Source: Campanula takesimana (lineage: Eukaryota > Streptophyta > Magnoliopsida > Asterales > Campanulaceae). Taken from it: a DNA stretch of 64,000 bases. The stretch covers positions 1,736,001 to 1,800,000 of the forward strand of contig JAOWBW010000383.1 in assembly GCA_026119855.1 (NCBI GenBank). Reading direction: 5' to 3'. Each line of letters starts with the position of its first letter. Position 1 is the stretch's first letter. Shown here piece by piece: positions 35,235 through 46,346 of this stretch. The position numbers were made by a program, and so were the translations under genes. The notes below the pieces were generated by a model, which was given only the letters and a program-made list of their open reading frames with translations, was not told where the DNA came from and did no database searches.

Positions 35235-35340
35235 GTCATAATGGCTTGCTGGAGTCCGCTTATGACTTACGGGTTCTGAATAGTTCGGACTCGTTGCCAA
35301 CTTAGTATAATCCCATTTAGTCACACACAATAGAACGGAT

Positions 35341-36989
35341 TGAAAAGGCTGGAAAAATCTGGGATTCTGCAAAGTGTAAAAAAAACGAGATCTAAACTCG
35401 GACACCAGCCACCACCATTTTTATCTCCGTTTCTGCAAAGTGTAAAAAAAAAAAATCAACCAACCCATCACAAAAACGAGATTTGTTCAACATACAAAAA
35501 CACACACACAATAAATTTCAAATTTGTTTCAAAACACACATACATACAAATAATCCAGATCTATTTCAACAACCACGCATAAACTCAAAAAAAGTCCAGA
35601 TCTGCGTTTGCAAACGGAAAGATCTTCGTAGATCTAAAAAAGATCTACAAAAATCTGAACAACACACAAAGAGAGTGAAGAGAGAGAAGATACGGAGAGA
35701 GAGAGAGAAGAGACGGAGAGAGAGAGAGAGAGAAGAGAGATAAGAGGCGGAGAGAGAGAGAACGAGAGAGAGAGAGAGAGAGAGAAGAGAAGAGATGGAG
35801 AGAGTAGACCTGGAAGAGGGGGTCGCGGGTGGACGGTGGCGGTGGAGGCGGATGGCGGCGACGGCAGCAGCGGAGGACGGGTGGAGGAGAGCGGTGGCGG
35901 ATAAATAGAGAGAAGTTTTCTCTGACTTCTCTCTAGATTTGTTGGGGGGGGGGGGTGGGTGTAGTTTGGGTTAGGGAGGTGAAATTTTAAAATTTAATGT
36001 AAATTGAGTAGGATGATCAATGTTTTAATTAGGCTAGTTAATTTTAAATGTGTAGTTAGTTTAATATAATAATAATAAAAATTGTCCATTTTGGTAAAGG
36101 GATTTACCAGTGGGACACCCAAAGAGGAAATATGTGCAAGGTGTTTTGGGGCGGAGGGAGTATTTGCTTTAAGAAATAAGAATTAAAGAAATATATACGA
36201 AAAGTAGGTGGTGTGAGTGGGAAAGAGAGATAAAATGAGGTAAGGAATAGCAAATGGATGTTATTGTGTGTGGGAGGAGAGATAAAGTAAAGTACATGTA
36301 TACAGTATGAAGTTGGAGACTTTGCAATTTTGCATCTTCAGAAGCCAATTTTTTTTATTTGTTAAAAAAATATGGTTTTACAAAAATAATTCAAAATCAT
36401 ATTATCTTCGTTGCTAGTTTGATTTATCTCGTTGAGACAAACACAACGATATTTTTGGAATTTTTTACTTCAAAATCTCAAGATATATAATTTTAAAGTT
36501 GTTCCTTTTTTTGGATTTTTTTACTTCAAAATATCAATATATATCATTTTAAAGTTGTTCGATTTTTTTTTTTTCAAAATGCCGGACTGACGGGTCGCAG
36601 GTCAAATTAATATGTCTCACTCCGTGAAACCCTCTCACGAGGCGTATAACTAGGCTAGCTCATGTCCTCAACTGGATTCGAACTCACTATCTCCATTATT
36701 ATGGAAGCTAGTACCGGATACCATCAAAGCTAAAATTCTTTCGTGTCACAAAAGTTGTCTTTTACACTATTATATGATACCACCCACATCTACCCTTTTC
36801 TTATTTTTTACTGTATTTTTTATATATATAGAATACTCATTCCCTTCAAAATATGATATTTATTCATTTCGGGGATGTTCTAAAAGAACTATTTTGCAAG
36901 TGATCTTTCATTTATGAAACAAAGTCATAAAATACACGTTGCGTCTAACATAAGAGTCTTTCTTTTCAGTATGTTTCAAAAAAAATACT
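35341..36989. other. Non-coding stretch with a GA microsatellite and a truncated MITE end
   Basis: A GAGA microsatellite occupies about 35680-35790, followed by a GC-rich GGTGGCGG segment and a G-run (35941-35955). At about 36150-36160 GGCGGAGGGAGTA is a lone Stowaway end without a visible partner. From about 36410 to 36550 there is a segment (CTCGTTGAGACAAACACAAC, then TCTCAAGATATA and TTTTAAAGTTGTT) that recurs at about 38098-38180 inside the Mutator-like element. I see no convincing gene; short frames here are low complexity. Confidence 0.5.
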
Positions 36990-37243
36990 CACACTGTCTC
37001 AGAAGGATAATTCACTTTGGATTTTTGACGGTCAACACATGTGAACTTTGACCAAAGATTATTATCAATCTAATGATCCCAATGAAATTTTAAAATTTGT
37101 CATTGATAAATCACTTGATGATTAATCAATAACAAGTTTTAGAATTTCACAAGAATGGTTAGATTGACATTTATATTTAGCCAAAGTTCACTTGTATTGA
37201 TCATCAAAAATCAAAAGTGGACATTTTTCTGGGACGGAAGGAG
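36990..37243. mobile_element. Stowaway-type MITE
   Basis: The 254-bp element has left end CTCACACTGTCTCAGAAGGA and right end CTGGGACGGAAGGAG (inverted). It is flanked by TA on both sides. The inner arms pair (TTTTTGACGGTCAACACA against its inverted counterpart). Confidence 0.75.
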
Positions 37244-37424
37244 TATTTATTTCAATAGTTTCTTTTATTGGCATATAATTAGTGTTTATGTTTATGCTCA
37301 TGCAAAATATACGTTTTCATTTTTCAATTTAGGAAAGGAAATTAAAATTTCGGAACATGACTAATATTATTGGAGGGAATATTCTGGAATGGAAAGAGCA
37401 CGTTGACTAATCTTATTGTAATCC

Positions 37425-38312
37425 GGGGGCTCATGTGAGACCGTCTCACGGCGTGAGACGGCTTACAGGTAAGCCGAGCCATATTATTTTTATTTTTTTG
37501 CTTTTCAACTTTTTTTTTGGCCATTTTTTTTTCTCACCAGCAAAAGTAATACTTTTTTGTAAAGAAATGTAACGCTTTTTTCTCATATGTAACGTTTTTT
37601 TCCTCTAAAAAATGTACCACAATTTTGATGAAATAGATTAAAGATAACATAAGATTGACAACTAAATTAATGTTACATTTTATAATAAATGAATGTAACA
37701 TTTTTTTCCCTCAATTGTAACACTTTTCTAAGGTTTTACATTCAATTGAAATACAAAACCGCTTATATACATGAATTTTTACTCTTTAGATAAAGAAAAA
37801 AAGTAACATTTACTCTATAAAACTGTTACATTCATCTATATAACATATTACAATCATATATGCACTGTGTTACACTTCAATTATTACGTTTTCTAATCAC
37901 AAAAATTATTTATATTATTTGCAAAACTGCCGTTACATCTTACAATAAAAGTGTTATTTTTTTAAGACCAAACTGTTACTTTCTTCATAAGAAAGTGTTA
38001 CATTTTATTATGACGAGCAACTCACTTGTTTTGTATGTTAAAAACTATTTTTTTTTAAAAAAAAAATCAAACCATAACATGACCTATCTAGTTTTATTCG
38101 TCTCGTCGAGACAAACACACCGGTATTTTTAATTTTTTTTCGACTTTAAAATCTCAAGATATAGCATTTTAAAGTTATCGGGTTTTTTTTTTTAAATGGA
38201 AGACACGTGGCGCAAGCTGGAGGATGGAGGAGTTGGCTGGGCGGGTGGAGCCCTGGAGCGGGCATGAGCTGGCGGGTTTTGACCATGTGAGACGGTCACA
38301 TGAGTTTTTGTC
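37425..38312. mobile_element. Small Mutator-like element with 9-bp target duplication
   Basis: The duplication TTGTAATCC flanks the element (37416-37424 and 38313-38321). Left end GGGGGCTCATGTGAGACCGT and the right end, read inverted, GACAAAAACTCATGTGACCG share a TCATGTGA...ACCGTCTCAC core. The interior is AT-rich with many TGTAACA and TTACATT motifs and no ORF of note. It is non-autonomous. Confidence 0.65.
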
Positions 38313-38321
38313 TTGTAATCC

Positions 38322-38855
38322 TCCCTCCTTGACAGAATAATAGTCTCACTCGATTTCTTACTCAACTTGATTAAATTTTATTCAAAATTAGTGTAAACTT
38401 TAATTAACCTCATGAAATTGGAAAAATGTTACTTATACACAACTGAGAACAATATAAATATTAATTTTTAGAATTTAACGAAGATATAATTTTTTTTGTT
38501 TCAAAATTCAATTAAGTCGATTAATAGTAAATAAAAAATAAGACTATCGAGGACATGATGATTAATAATAAAAGAAATATAAATCACTAATGGTCAAAAT
38601 ATTAAAAGTATCAAACTAAAAACAAGTTAAAAGAAAAGGATTGAACACTTGCTAAGAACAAAGAAAATAAAAAAACTAGCCTTAACTACAAAAGGAGCTG
38701 ATCATGAAGCCCCAACTGCAAAGACTGTACAACTTAGCAAACTGAATACTGATGAATGAAAGAACCAAAACCTGCATTTACTACTTGTACATTGGATGGC
38801 TCAGTTCTGAATGAAAAAAACCAAAACCTGCATCTACTACTTGTACACTGATTGC
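38322..38855. other. 3' flank of the acyltransferase gene with a 56-bp tandem duplication
   Basis: Mostly AT-rich. At 38763-38870 a unit beginning AACCAAAACCTGCAT is present twice, 56 bp apart (starts 38763 and 38819). The second copy includes the stop codon end of the neighbouring gene; the first lies in its 3' UTR. No other gene is visible. Confidence 0.6.
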
Positions 38856-39938
38856 TCAGTTCCATCTTTGTGCAGTAACATTCATAAGAACAAAATGCAG
38901 CTTGTTCTTTATATACTCCAAAAACAACATAAACTCCCCAATCACCTTCACATCCAAGCCCGCTTTTGTAATCGGTGGAAGGAATAACCAAAAACAAGTG
39001 ATGACCACAAATCCAACCGTCAGTGGGCCCGATATATAAGCCGGAAGCCGCCACCGGCCGCCCCCAAACTTCCTCTTCACCACCATCTCCACCACAACAC
39101 AAACCCCATGGAGCAAAAAGAACGAGGTCATCTCCCACGTGGGCTTCACACTCGTTAAATAGAACAAGAAGATCTCGTGCATTAAAGCCGACACGACAAA
39201 AGAGGCAAATACAGCTACAAGAGAGGCCATGTCTTTACCTAATAAGCCGATTGAAGCGGATCTTACGGGAATATATATGCTGTGACGCAGTATATTTGTT
39301 ATCATGAGGTTCCATCTCCGTCCCCAGAAATCTTGAAGTGATGTTGAAAGGTAAGGCTCATCAGATGGTGGCTCGAGCTCTAAGCCTACTATCGCTTTAA
39401 CCACCTTGCTCGAAGAAGACACTAGAACATTCACTATAAGATACAGCACGAAACAGTATAGCACCAATACAACATTGGGGTGTATATTGTAATGACCTTC
39501 TTTGCCTTTGTGCAATATGGTGGATATTAATGCTAAAAGTAGGGCCTCGGATGCAAGATTTAGAGGGATTTTTCTGGGTTTTGTTGGGATTGAAAATTTG
39601 GAATCTGGGTGGTCTTTATTTAGCTTGATCTTGCTGGGGAGAGCGGCTACGGTTATGAAGAGGATGAGGGAGTTTGGTGGGCCCCACGAGAGGGGGCCCT
39701 GATCAAAACAAAAGAGGATGAGCTTGAAGGTTCCTAGCCAGGCGATAAAGAAAGTTGTGATGAATCGGTTCAAGGTGATTGTGAGGTAGAGAGGGAGAAT
39801 GGTGAAGAGGTACAATACGGGTAGGAGAGAGATGAATCTGTATTTCCCTTTCGGAATTCTTGAGGATATGAAATAGCAATAGGATAGTGATATCACGACT
39901 GATATGCATACACCGATTATTCTCTCAATTTCAGTCAT
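38856..39938 (-). CDS. MBOAT / wax-synthase-like long-chain-alcohol O-fatty-acyltransferase
   Basis: A single uninterrupted 360-codon frame encodes a multi-pass membrane protein of the plant wax-synthase family, which normally esterifies a fatty alcohol with an acyl-CoA in the ER membrane. About eight hydrophobic segments are seen (for example residues 7-24, 36-56, 61-77, 90-101, 155-174, 239-262, 272-286, 303-322). The family signature lies at residues 192-224: DEPYLSTSLQDFWGRRWN followed by ILRHSIYIP. The MBOAT histidine is H254 in SALMHEIFLFY. Length and the single-exon structure fit Arabidopsis-type members. The ATG at 39938 is the first in frame after upstream stops. Substrate cannot be told from sequence. 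It is the only intact host gene in the window and looks functional. Confidence 0.93.
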   Translation of the reverse strand: MTEIERIIGVCISVVISLSYCYFISSRIPKGKYRFISLLPVLYLFTILPLYLTITLNRFITTFFIAWLGTFKLILFCFDQGPLSWGPPNSLILFITVAALPSKIKLNKDHPDSKFSIPTKPRKIPLNLASEALLLALISTILHKGKEGHYNIHPNVVLVLYCFVLYLIVNVLVSSSSKVVKAIVGLELEPPSDEPYLSTSLQDFWGRRWNLMITNILRHSIYIPVRSASIGLLGKDMASLVAVFASFVVSALMHEIFLFYLTSVKPTWEMTSFFLLHGVCVVVEMVVKRKFGGGRWRLPAYISGPLTVGFVVITCFWLFLPPITKAGLDVKVIGEFMLFLEYIKNKLHFVLMNVTAQRWN

Positions 39939-40047
39939 TCTTGGAATCGCGAATGATTGATAATCTGTTCAAAATTCATATCTCAAATAGAAGATATTTC
40001 AGCTTGTATTCCAGATGGTTGCACTGGAGCGATAAAACATGGAACAT

Positions 40048-40077
40048 TTTGTTTTTATAACTATTTGCACGTCACGA
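40048..40077 (-). promoter_or_regulatory. Candidate promoter of the acyltransferase gene
   Basis: On the minus strand TTATAAAAAC (40051-40060) lies about 115 bp before the ATG, a suitable place for a TATA box with a leader near 90 nt. Just upstream GTGACGTGC (about 40067-40075) carries an ACGT core of the kind bound by plant bZIP factors. Both are pattern matches only. Confidence 0.45.
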
Positions 40078-40499
40078 GACAAAAGGAGTGTACCTACAAT
40101 TAAGCAATGTAAACATAAGAATTCACGATTTCATATCAGTTTTGCTTTTCTCTATGTCAGTTAACTTTGTAGTGGGTTGTTTACGAAAATAAATTACACT
40201 CTCCAGTACTAAATAAGGATACATTTTCTACTTCAATATTCCTGGTAAGATTCATACAAGTACCCACAAATTTGAACCTATCATAAGTCTTTTAAACAAG
40301 GCATATACGCATTATGCACCAGTTCATCTAAAGACTCTGCATTGTGATGACACGATTCTGAAAACTCAGTCCGCTATATATGCACCACACATTGGCCCAC
40401 TACGCATAACCACTTCGGCTCCACTTGGCTTATCACAGTCCCACTCAAAAGTCTATTGATCATATTGTTGCTCAATGGAACGTTTGTGGGCTTTAAATA

Positions 40500-40737
40500 T
40501 TCCCTTTGTCACGGAAAGATAGTCCCACTTATCATTTTTGTTTGTCCCATAAAGATAGTCCCATTTCCATTATTGGGGGGTCAAATTCATTGCACATTCA
40601 TAATTAGGATGGGAGGTGACAAAGAGGGTGAAAGGAGGCTAAAAGACAAAGCAAGAAGAGAAGAGGATAGTAATTGAAATGAAACTGTGTTTACGTTTGA
40701 ATAGTTAAAAGGGACTAACCTTAGGGGACAGAGGGAG
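40500..40737. mobile_element. Stowaway-type MITE
   Basis: The 238-bp element has ends TTCCCTTTGTCACGGAAAGA and, inverted, GGGGACAGAGGGAG, with flanking TA. An internal repeat of GATAGTCCCACTT/GATAGTCCCATTT lies on the left arm. It sits about 560 bp upstream of the acyltransferase ATG. Confidence 0.7.
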
Positions 40738-41533
40738 TAACACACTAACTCCACGCTTAGCCAATGTGGTAGGGGCTATTACAACATACCTGAGTTGCTT
40801 GATAACTAAATTATTAGCGAGATTGACTACTATTTGGATGGTCAAACAACTCAAAGTATACCATTCTAGTTTTGCACTTAAATAAACGGTAAAACAACAA
40901 GCTACATTTCTTGAATCATCAACATGGACCCTCGAGAGTAGAGGTGGTTATCAAGCTTATTCATTGTTGCCTAAACTTCATTTTCATCGATTGTACTTTC
41001 AAGGGTGTTTCATATTTACCATTATACTTTTTCTTTCGAAGATCGGATTAATAGCAGTACTAAATAAGATCAGTAAATATAAAATCTCAAATATACCCAA
41101 TTCAACAACATAATTTTACCACAAATCAATTACAGTATCCTCCTACTATACTATCACTGCTCACCCATCAAACATAATAACACTCAAATAGTTCATCCAA
41201 TTAATCAATCTCTAATCATAATAATAACTAGTAGTGAGTAAGAAATAAAAGCAAACTAACATTGGAAAAGTAAACCGCAAATCAAAATTAGAAATCAAGA
41301 ACACTTACATAATACTCCAGTATACAAGGTTTGAAGGTTGACCGGCCGGCGGTGGAGGAACGGAAGCGCCGGTGGAGAGAGTGGCGAGCCTGAGCCACGG
41401 GAGTAGTAGAGACTGAGGCGAAGATAGTTGAGGGTGAGTTGATTTTTGAGATCTCCCAAACCGATCATTTATCAATTAAATTGCCTGGATTTTCTTATTT
41501 ACACTTTGCACCCTTGCTATTTACATCAGAGGC
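40738..41533 (-). other. Intergenic sequence with a GC-rich exon-like block on the minus strand
   Basis: Most of this stretch is AT-rich. About 41335-41460 is GC-rich and on the minus strand reads like a plant 5' UTR exon (CT-rich, then CCACCGGCGCTTCCG) ending near TATTATGTAAGTG, a good 5' splice-site context at about 41308. It could be an upstream non-coding exon of the acyltransferase gene or the leader of a lost gene. It has no ATG-initiated frame of its own. Confidence 0.3.
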
Positions 41534-42347
41534 CATTACGGTAGGGCTGTCGAACCGAGCCTGTTCGAGCTCGGCTCGTTAAAGCTTGACTCGAATGGGC
41601 TCGAAGTGATATTCGAGCTCGAGCTCGAACCGAGTTTTCAGCTCGAATTTTTATCGAGCCGGCTCGTGTTCGGCTCGTTTGTTCGACGAGCTTTGTTCGA
41701 GCTCGGCTCGTTTAATTCACGAATAACTCGGGCTCGGGCTCGGCTCGATAAGCTCGTTAACGCGTGTTATTTTGTTTAGGTTTGACTCGAGCTCGGCTTG
41801 TTAAGCTCGGCTCGGATCGTTAAGCTCGAGCGTGACTAAATAATCATAATTATTACTTTTGTAATGAATACATATACATTATATGTATGTACAACATTGT
41901 ATAAGGAATAAATCATAACTAAAATATTTTTATCTTCAAAATGAATCAAACAACATTAATTGCACAACAACTAAAATTAATTTAATTTTTATACATTCAT
42001 ATAATGATCATATAGCGACTATACACATACAATAATACAATATATAGATTGTACAACAACTAAAATTAATTTATTCTATGCACATTCATTATGAAAACGT
42101 AGAGATATATACACAATAGTCATTTTTTGAAAAGTAATGTATTATTTTCAAATCTACACATATTTGTCTTATATTATTTTTCTCATTGAAATAAAAAATA
42201 AAATAAACATTTATTAGTGTAGTTATATATGCAAGTATATTTAATTACTCAAATATAGAATGAACAAAATGTTTATCATTTACACATACACACACATATA
42301 TATTTCACATATAAATGCGTTTTCATGTAAAAAAATATTTATTAAAC

Positions 42348-42356
<9 letters not shown>

Positions 42357-42431
<75 letters not shown>
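42357..42431. repeat. (TA)n(TG)n microsatellite
   Basis: A TA run from about 42357 to 42380 passes directly into about 25 TG repeats to 42431. Frames read through it are low-complexity artefacts. Confidence 0.95.
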
Positions 42432-42435
<4 letters not shown>

Positions 42436-42587
42436 ATTTTTATTTTTGTATATGGTATAGTGGATATTATATATACATACATGTAACACATATTTATATA
42501 TATAAAATTAAATATATGTATGTATGATATGTGTGTGTATATGAAATATTGGATGTTATATATATACATACATACATATAGCACATA

Positions 42588-42828
42588 CTCCCTCCGTTCC
42601 GAGTAAGTTGCAACAATTTGCCATTTTGGGCATTTCACTTAAGTTGCAACAATTCCAAATAAGGAAACTCTTTATTACTTTTATAATCCTCCACTCATTC
42701 TCTCTCTTCCTCCCAGCTATTCATTATTCTCCACTCATTCTCTCTCTTCCTCCCAACCACTCATTATTCTTCTTTCTTAATTTTTGTGCTTCCCCTTCCA
42801 TGTTGCAACTTACCCAGAACGGAGGGAG
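42588..42828. mobile_element. Stowaway-type MITE nested in the hAT element
   Basis: The 241-bp element has left end CTCCCTCCGTTCCGAGTAAG and right end ACTTACCCAGAACGGAGGGAG, flanked by TA. A duplicated CCTCCCA...CACTCATTATTCT segment occurs inside. Confidence 0.85.
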
Positions 42829-42850
42829 TATTTATATTCATTATTATATA

Positions 42851-43003
42851 CTCCCTCTATCCTGCCCAATTTAAGATATTTTGCCATTTTAAGTGTCCTA
42901 CTCGATGTAGTACGGCCAAAAAATGGAAAGATAATATTACTTTTGTTCTCATAACCTCCTACATTCATTCTAGTTCCTCTTAAGTCGGGCGGGACGAAAG
43001 CCG
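42851..43003. mobile_element. Small Stowaway-type MITE nested in the hAT element
   Basis: The 153-bp element has ends CTCCCTCTATCCTGCCCAAT and TAAGTCGGGCGGGACGAAAG, diverged but complementary, flanked by TA. It lies 22 bp from the previous MITE. Confidence 0.65.
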
Positions 43004-43900
43004 TATATGTGTGTGTGGGTGTATGATGTATGTATGTATTATATGTATATATACATACATGTAACATATACTATATTATACACCTAGCGTAGTATACGTT
43101 TTACTAAATACAGTTGACTAAGTATAATAGCGTCATTTAAATGCTATATACTAACCAGAAAGTTTGTCTGACTTTGACTTTCATGGTCAACTCCATAAAA
43201 CGTTGACCACAATATGAAAACCTACCTATTCCTATGCATTTCAAAAATTATTATGAATTTACCGTTAGAATACGGTCGGCCTCAACTTTTAACTGCAAAA
43301 TAGTAACTAGGTATTTAGCTTTTATAAAATTAAGATCAATGTTTGATCGAGTTGACCATAAAAATCAAAGTCTGGATGGAAGAAGTATCTATTATCAAAT
43401 AACTAAGTTTGCTCTATAGATAAATGTGGAGAATTTCACTTTTAATTTTTTTTTTAAAAAATACTAGTATTTTACTAAACATTTAACTTAGATAATTATC
43501 AAATTTTTATTTAGTACACACTTTTTTCTATATGTTTGAGAAAACAAAATGTCAATAAGTATACTCATTTACTCAAATAATTTATTTTCAAAAAAAATAC
43601 TCAATAATTAAATACACAAGTTATATTAACACAACCTCAAAAAGAAACACAAAAAAGTAATTTTCTTCATTTTTAATATGCTAAGTTAAATGAACAAGAG
43701 ATTTTCTTAAAAAAAAAACTCAAATAATTATTTTGTAATATACTCCTTCGTTTGTAACATGTGAAGTTAAATGAACAAGAGATTTTCAAAAAAAAAAAAA
43801 AAAAAAAAGTAAACAGGAGGTTACATACTTACATTTGTAAATTAGACACAGATTTTGAGATTAAAAGAAGAGTAAAAAGAAAAAAGAAATAATAATAATA
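43004..43900. other. AT-rich interior of the non-autonomous hAT
   Basis: No ORF of interest. A lone Stowaway end (ACTCCTTCGTTTGTAACATG, about 43743) is present. There are poly-A runs near 43790-43808. Confidence 0.6.
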
Positions 43901-44353
43901 GAGTTTTTGTTCAAAATGCAGAGAATACTTATCAAAGCTCGGTAAGGCTCGAATTCGAACTCGGTGAACTCGGTAAGGCTCGAACTCGAGCTCCTTTGAT
44001 TGCATAATTTTCAGGAAAATGTTTAAGCTCGAGCTCGGCTCGTGTAGACTCAAGTTCGAACAACTTGTGAAAGCTCGCGAGCTCGAATTCGAACTCGGTA
44101 AGGCTCGAATTCGTAAGGCTCGAACTCGAGCTCGTTTGATTGCATAATTTTCAGGAAAATGTTTAAGCTCGAGCTCGGCTCGTGTAGACTCGAGTTCGAA
44201 CAGCTCGTGAAAAGCTCGCGAGCAGCTCAAAACACGATTCGATTCGAGCTCGAACAACAAAAATGGGCTCGAGCTCGATAATTTGTAAACGAGCTCGAGC
44301 CCAAAACTCCAAAGCTCGGCTCGGCTCGTTTACAGCCCTACATTACGGTCATA

Positions 44354-44686
44354 CTCCCTCTGTTCTTTTTTTTTTTTTTTTTTTTTATATGTCGTTTGAG
44401 CCTAAAGAACAAAAACCAAGAAACCATTTAATTTTTTTCAAGTTTCCCTAAATACCCCTAACTCCCTATTAAATGCAGAGTAGAAAAGAAATGAGAGAGA
44501 AACTCTCCACCTCTCCCAAAACCTCAGTACGTACCCATTCCCTTTTACCTGCACAGTATACGAAGAGTTGCTATTAATGAGTTAAAGGGGTAATGTGGTC
44601 CACTAGAAGCAAAAAGACAGAAAACGTCATTTAAAAGGGAATTATTCTTTGAGTCTAAAACGTCATTTATAAAAGAACGGAGGGAG
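44354..44686. mobile_element. Stowaway-type MITE
   Basis: The 333-bp element has left end CTCCCTCTGTTCTTTTTTTT with a long T-run and right end AAAAGAACGGAGGGAG, flanked by TA. Inner arms pair (ATATGTCGTTTGAGCC against a related inverse). It starts only 6 bp after the hAT target duplication. Confidence 0.8.
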
Positions 44687-44751
44687 TACTGTCTACCAAT
44701 GATATAGTAATCATAGATTCGATATTATCATAGATGTAACCAATAAAATAT

Positions 44752-46336
44752 GAGTAAACTACCAAATTGACCTTCGTACTATTCCAGATTTTCACTTTGA
44801 CCTTTGTACTATCAAAACAACAAAAGTAACATGCGTACTTTTGATAAATTAACAAAAATAACCAAAATCGTTGATAGGTGTTAATAAATGTTAACGGAAG
44901 TTAGTAATTTAACAAAAATTGTTACCAAAATTTACAAATTGCCCCCATAACACTAACATACCCCTAACCTGCCCAAATTACATCCCCAAATCATTTCACC
45001 AAGTTTTTTTTTTTTTGAAATAACCAAGCCTTTCTCTGTCTACCAAAAAATAAAAAATAAAAAATTACCCCCATAACTAAACATACCCCTAACATGCCCA
45101 AATTACAACTTCTCTCTCTAACACAATCCCCACCACCATTGCCGTCCCCTACCGTCGCCGCCATATGCAACTACCCCCACCGTCTCTCTCCCGTTTTTCT
45201 TGTCCATTTTGATGTTTTTCCAACCAACATTCGCCATCTCCTTCCCCTTCCACCATAGCTGTCCGCCATAGTCGCCTCCTCGCTCCAGATCTGAACGCCG
45301 CCGTCCTTCCAGCACCTATGAGCTCCGCCATCTCCTTCCCCGCCCGGTCTTCTTTCTTCGTCCACTCTCTTTCTATTTTTTGCGTGTGTTCATGTTCTTC
45401 ATGGAAATGAAATCTGGATTTTTCGAAATTTGGGTTAATTACAAAGATTAAAATTTTCACAATTTGGAGGGTTTTTCCTAATCAAAATCGTGAATGGAGG
45501 TCAAGGAGAGGAAAGGGAGAACTGGGGCCATGGACGTCAATGATTTAGGATGTGAATGCTATGAAGCTTTAATTTGGGGTTTTCCCCCAACCGGAATCCT
45601 CCCGGCAACCTGATGGCCGAGGACATAAAAATTTAAATGACATCACCCTTGATGTAACCGTAATTGCCGCTGTCAATAACGGAATCATGGTCGAAACGTA
45701 TCTGGGTGTCGTTGGAGGGTTGATTCTGGACAGATTGGGTTGAATTTTTGAGCAGATTTGAATACCCACAATGATGAACAAGAGTCTTTCTTCTCTGAAA
45801 ACATAGTTTAGGGTTGGGGGGAGGGATCTGGGTTTTTGATGGATTTGGGAGAGTAAGCTGACGTTTGGTGGGTCGCCATTTCTTCATCTCGTTTGTAATT
45901 TGTGCTGGGTTGTATGTGTGATTGCTTGGTCTCTGTATTAAGATTGTGTATTTTAATTTATTGTAAAGAAAGGGAGTAAGCTACTTTGTTAGTATGGGTT
46001 GTAGCCTAACCTCCACATTTTGTAAGAGGAAGAAGGTGGGTTTATTTAGGGGTATTAAGTTTCATTATTTAAATACTAATAAGGGTAAATGGGTAATTTT
46101 AGCACCTAATTAAAGTGAGTTATGATTCTAATAGGTTTAGGGGGCAATTTAAAATTTTTGATGGTAATATTTGTTAAAAAAAAACTAACGTTCGTTAACT
46201 TCAATTAATAATTTTAACGATTTCGGTTAATTTTATTGTTTTGTAAATAGTACGCAGGTTATATTGATTGTTTCAATAGTACGGATGTAAATATGATAAT
46301 CTGGAGTAGTACGCATGTTATTTTGGTAGTTTACTC
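44752..46336. mobile_element. Mutator-like element with long TIRs and 10-bp target duplication
   Basis: AATAAAATAT is present on both sides (44742-44751 and 46337-46346). The ends are GAGTAAACTACCAAA and its exact inverse. Similarity between the arms extends with gaps for about 180 bp, including GTAACATGCGTACT, TCCAGATT and AAATCGTT...TTAACG segments. The interior (about 44940-46140) has no transposase. It includes a GC-rich stretch at 45120-45330, unlike the surroundings, which could be a captured host fragment. A 1585-bp non-autonomous element. Confidence 0.8.
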
Positions 46337-46346
46337 AATAAAATAT

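Larger units (their letters stand above)
17055..35340 (+). mobile_element. 3' LTR of the old Copia, split into three pieces by later insertions
   Basis: The LTR begins TGTTGGATATTATGCCC at 17055. Its pieces are 17055-17454, 31264-31575 and 35243 to about 35340. The first junction is marked by GCTAC on both sides of the Sirevirus (17450-17454 and 31259-31263). The second is marked by GTCATAAT on both sides of the hAT (31568-31575 and 35235-35242). Removing the insertions and one copy of each duplication gives continuous sequence. The true LTR end is not recognised; similarity is assumed to fade near 35340. Confidence 0.7.
41542..44340. mobile_element. Non-autonomous hAT element with GAGCTCG subterminal arrays (2.8 kb)
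   Basis: TIRs TAGGGCTGT / ACAGCCCTA and the 8-bp duplication CATTACGG (41534-41541 and 44341-44348) define the ends. Roughly 280 bp on the left and 420 bp on the right are packed with GCTCGAGCTCG, GGCTCG and related motifs in both orientations, expected to be transposase binding sites. The AT-rich interior has no transposase and carries two MITEs and a TA/TG microsatellite. Confidence 0.92.

Noticed and set aside
35340..35743. ORFs of 80-86 codons near the GA repeat
   Set aside because: Composition follows the GA microsatellite and K/R-rich simple sequence; no start context or homology is evident.
36590..36760. tRNA-like TTCGAATCC and nearby segments as a SINE
   Set aside because: On the minus strand GTTCGAATCC resembles a B box, but I could not place a proper A box, a 3' tail or a target duplication.
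38734..39138. 134-codon minus-strand frame overlapping the acyltransferase
   Set aside because: It is a shadow in another frame of the real gene and runs through the 56-bp duplication.
42280..42638. Overlapping ORFs on both strands around 42.3-42.6 kb
   Set aside because: They are translations of the TA/TG microsatellite and carry no domain.
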